Position numbers and translations under genes: made by a program
Origin: Prorocentrum cordatum
Lineage: Eukaryota; Sar; Dinophyceae; Prorocentrales; Prorocentraceae
DNA: 64,000 nucleotides
Assembly: GCA_963575745.1 (NCBI GenBank)
Contig: CAUYUJ010014338.1
Location: 1,045,001-1,109,000 of the forward strand
Direction: 5' to 3'
The notes under the pieces: generated by a model
What the model saw: the letters and a program-made list of their open reading frames with translations, nothing else
Database searches by the model: none
What the model was told of the DNA's origin: nothing
Part shown: piece by piece, positions 62,746-64,000 of the stretch
Layout of the letters: each line of letters begins with the position of its first letter
How positions within the stretch are numbered: position 1 is the first letter of the stretch

Positions 62746-64000
62746 GCCACGGGCAGGCTGGCGGCGCCGGGGCCGCCCCGAGCGCCGCCACGCCACCCCC
62801 CTGCGGCGAAGCCTTCCTCCAGAAGCAGGACCGCTACTTCAAGGGGCTTCTGACGCTACGCAGGCATGGGCTTTCTGCCTTTGACGCATTCCAGTTGATG
62901 CGGATCTGGTCGAGGGGCGCCTGCGTCCACATCCAGCGGGCGCTCCCGCTCACGGCGGCGTGGGGCCGCAGGGTGGATGACGGAGTGGTCGCCTTCGTCA
63001 ACGCCTTGCTCGGGGTCACGGCTGCCCCCCGAGAGCAGATCTTCATGAAGGTCAGCGACGGAGGTCTGGGCTGTGGCAGCGCTGAGCAGCGCGGCCCCGC
63101 CGCCCTCCTGGCATCCCGGGAAGCTGGGATTCACGCGGCAGCCCAGGAGCTCCGAGAGTCGACAACGATCGGTCTCTTTCGGAGGTGGCCAGGCCTTGGC
63201 CGTGCCCTCTCAGCGGCAGACGAGGAGCAGGGGCGGCTGGCTGGCGGCCGTCGCCCTCAGAGCGACCGCTGGCAGGGCCGTCTGGAGGGGCGGAAGGGCA
63301 AGGACCAGAAGACGTACACCCAGCACGTGCGGGATCACGCCACCAAGACGTCCATGGCTGCGCTGCCAGTGACGGCAGCGGCGGCGGTGCACAGTGCCTC
63401 GGGCAGCTCAGCGGGCGCCTGGTTGGATAACTTCGAGGGGGTCTCGCCCCTCGCCGACCACGCGTTCTGCATTGCAGCCAAGAGGCGCATGCACCTGCCG
63501 CTGCTGCAGTCCGAGTGCACGTGCCTGAACCGACCAGTAGCGCCCACCCGCGCGATGGCGCAGCACGGCCCGACGCGCGGCCGCGCGGTGGACGTTCGAG
63601 GCGTTCATGCGCTCAACTGTCCCAGGGGAGGCGGCCCGACGCGTCGCCACAATGCCATCCGAGACGCCGTGGCGCTCTGGCTGCGCGGGGTGGGCCACCA
63701 TGCCCTGTTGGAGCAGGTCATCCCAGAGTGGTACACGGGGGAGCAAGGCGCGGCCACACTGGACGTGGTCTACCATCGAGGCATCCATGGTCGAGTTTGC
63801 CTCGACATCAGCTTGGTGGACGAGGTGGCAGTGGCCCAGACGGGGCGGCCACGCCAGGCAGCCCTGCAGCGCAGAGAAAAAGTGAAGCACCGTAGGTACC
63901 CATTTTCGGGCCTGGTGCCCCTTGTTATAGATGTCAACGGCCGCTGGGGCGCAGAGGCTGAGACGTGGCTGCGCCGTGCCGTAGGGGAATTGCCTGAGGC
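62742..64000 (+). CDS. Element G C-terminal segment: restriction-like endonuclease (partial)
   Basis: Open to the window edge. It resumes GEAFLQKQDRYFKGLLTLRR after the G7 shift, has a helical thumb-like part (SAFDAFQLMRIWSRGACVHI), a CTCLN ... HALNC site (about 63518-63640) comparable with the CCHC motif before the nuclease of R2-type LINEs, then RRHNAIRDAVALWLRGVGHH and ATLDVVYHRGIHGRVCLDIS (about 63750-63815). An R-H helix followed by D...D strands fits the PD-(D/E)xK restriction-like endonuclease. Together with the RT this places the element among RLE LINEs, unlike A and B, which have AP-endonucleases. Confidence 0.72.

Overview
The window is nuclear DNA of a dinoflagellate. The decisive evidence is two exact copies of the 22-nt dinoflagellate spliced leader (17426-17447 and 31705-31726), the first followed by a truncated relict leader. 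This is the known signature of mRNAs that were trans-spliced, reverse-transcribed and put back in the genome. Abundant simple repeats, GC-rich codons and decayed reverse transcriptases of several clades agree. I recognise no host housekeeping gene, tRNA, rRNA or CRISPR; the window is essentially layered mobile elements and satellites.

Layout. (A) 12576 down to 1, minus strand: a very large non-LTR retrotransposon. It has two gag-like ORF1 segments, a middle ORF with two hydrophobic segments, then one uninterrupted frame of about 2,716 codons (8149 to 1, running off the window). That frame carries an ADP-ribosyltransferase-like motif, a cysteine cluster, an AP-endonuclease and a reverse transcriptase. 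(B) 14831-16128: a composite minisatellite cassette, repeated at 55446-57413. (C) 17352-30905, minus strand: a decayed Ty1/copia LTR retrotransposon with near-identical TG...CA LTRs, a methyltransferase-like module, and, inserted in its 3' LTR, (B-LINE) 17426-22641, a complete spliced-leader-tagged LINE bounded by a 15-bp target-site duplication. (D) 31705-34250: a second spliced-leader-tagged retrocopy that grades into a degenerate 12-bp repeat. (E) 34286-45500, plus strand: a second decayed copia-like element with a 765-bp duplication of a zinc-binding module. 45.6-54.8 kb holds proline-rich and unidentified coding stretches broken by microsatellites. (F) 54905-59340: a ~190-bp satellite whose units carry a 41-nt dyad, interrupted by cassette copy 2. 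(G) 60231-64000, plus strand: an R2/CRE-like LINE with an N-terminal PARP-type zinc finger, a reverse transcriptase and a restriction-like endonuclease, open to the window edge.

The elements are independent replicators rather than an operon. They show a time order: copia element C inserted first, then the spliced-leader LINE entered its LTR; the satellite F array existed before cassette copy 2 split one of its units. Most reading frames carry one-base shifts, several in homopolymers, so either the elements are dead or the assembly has homopolymer errors.
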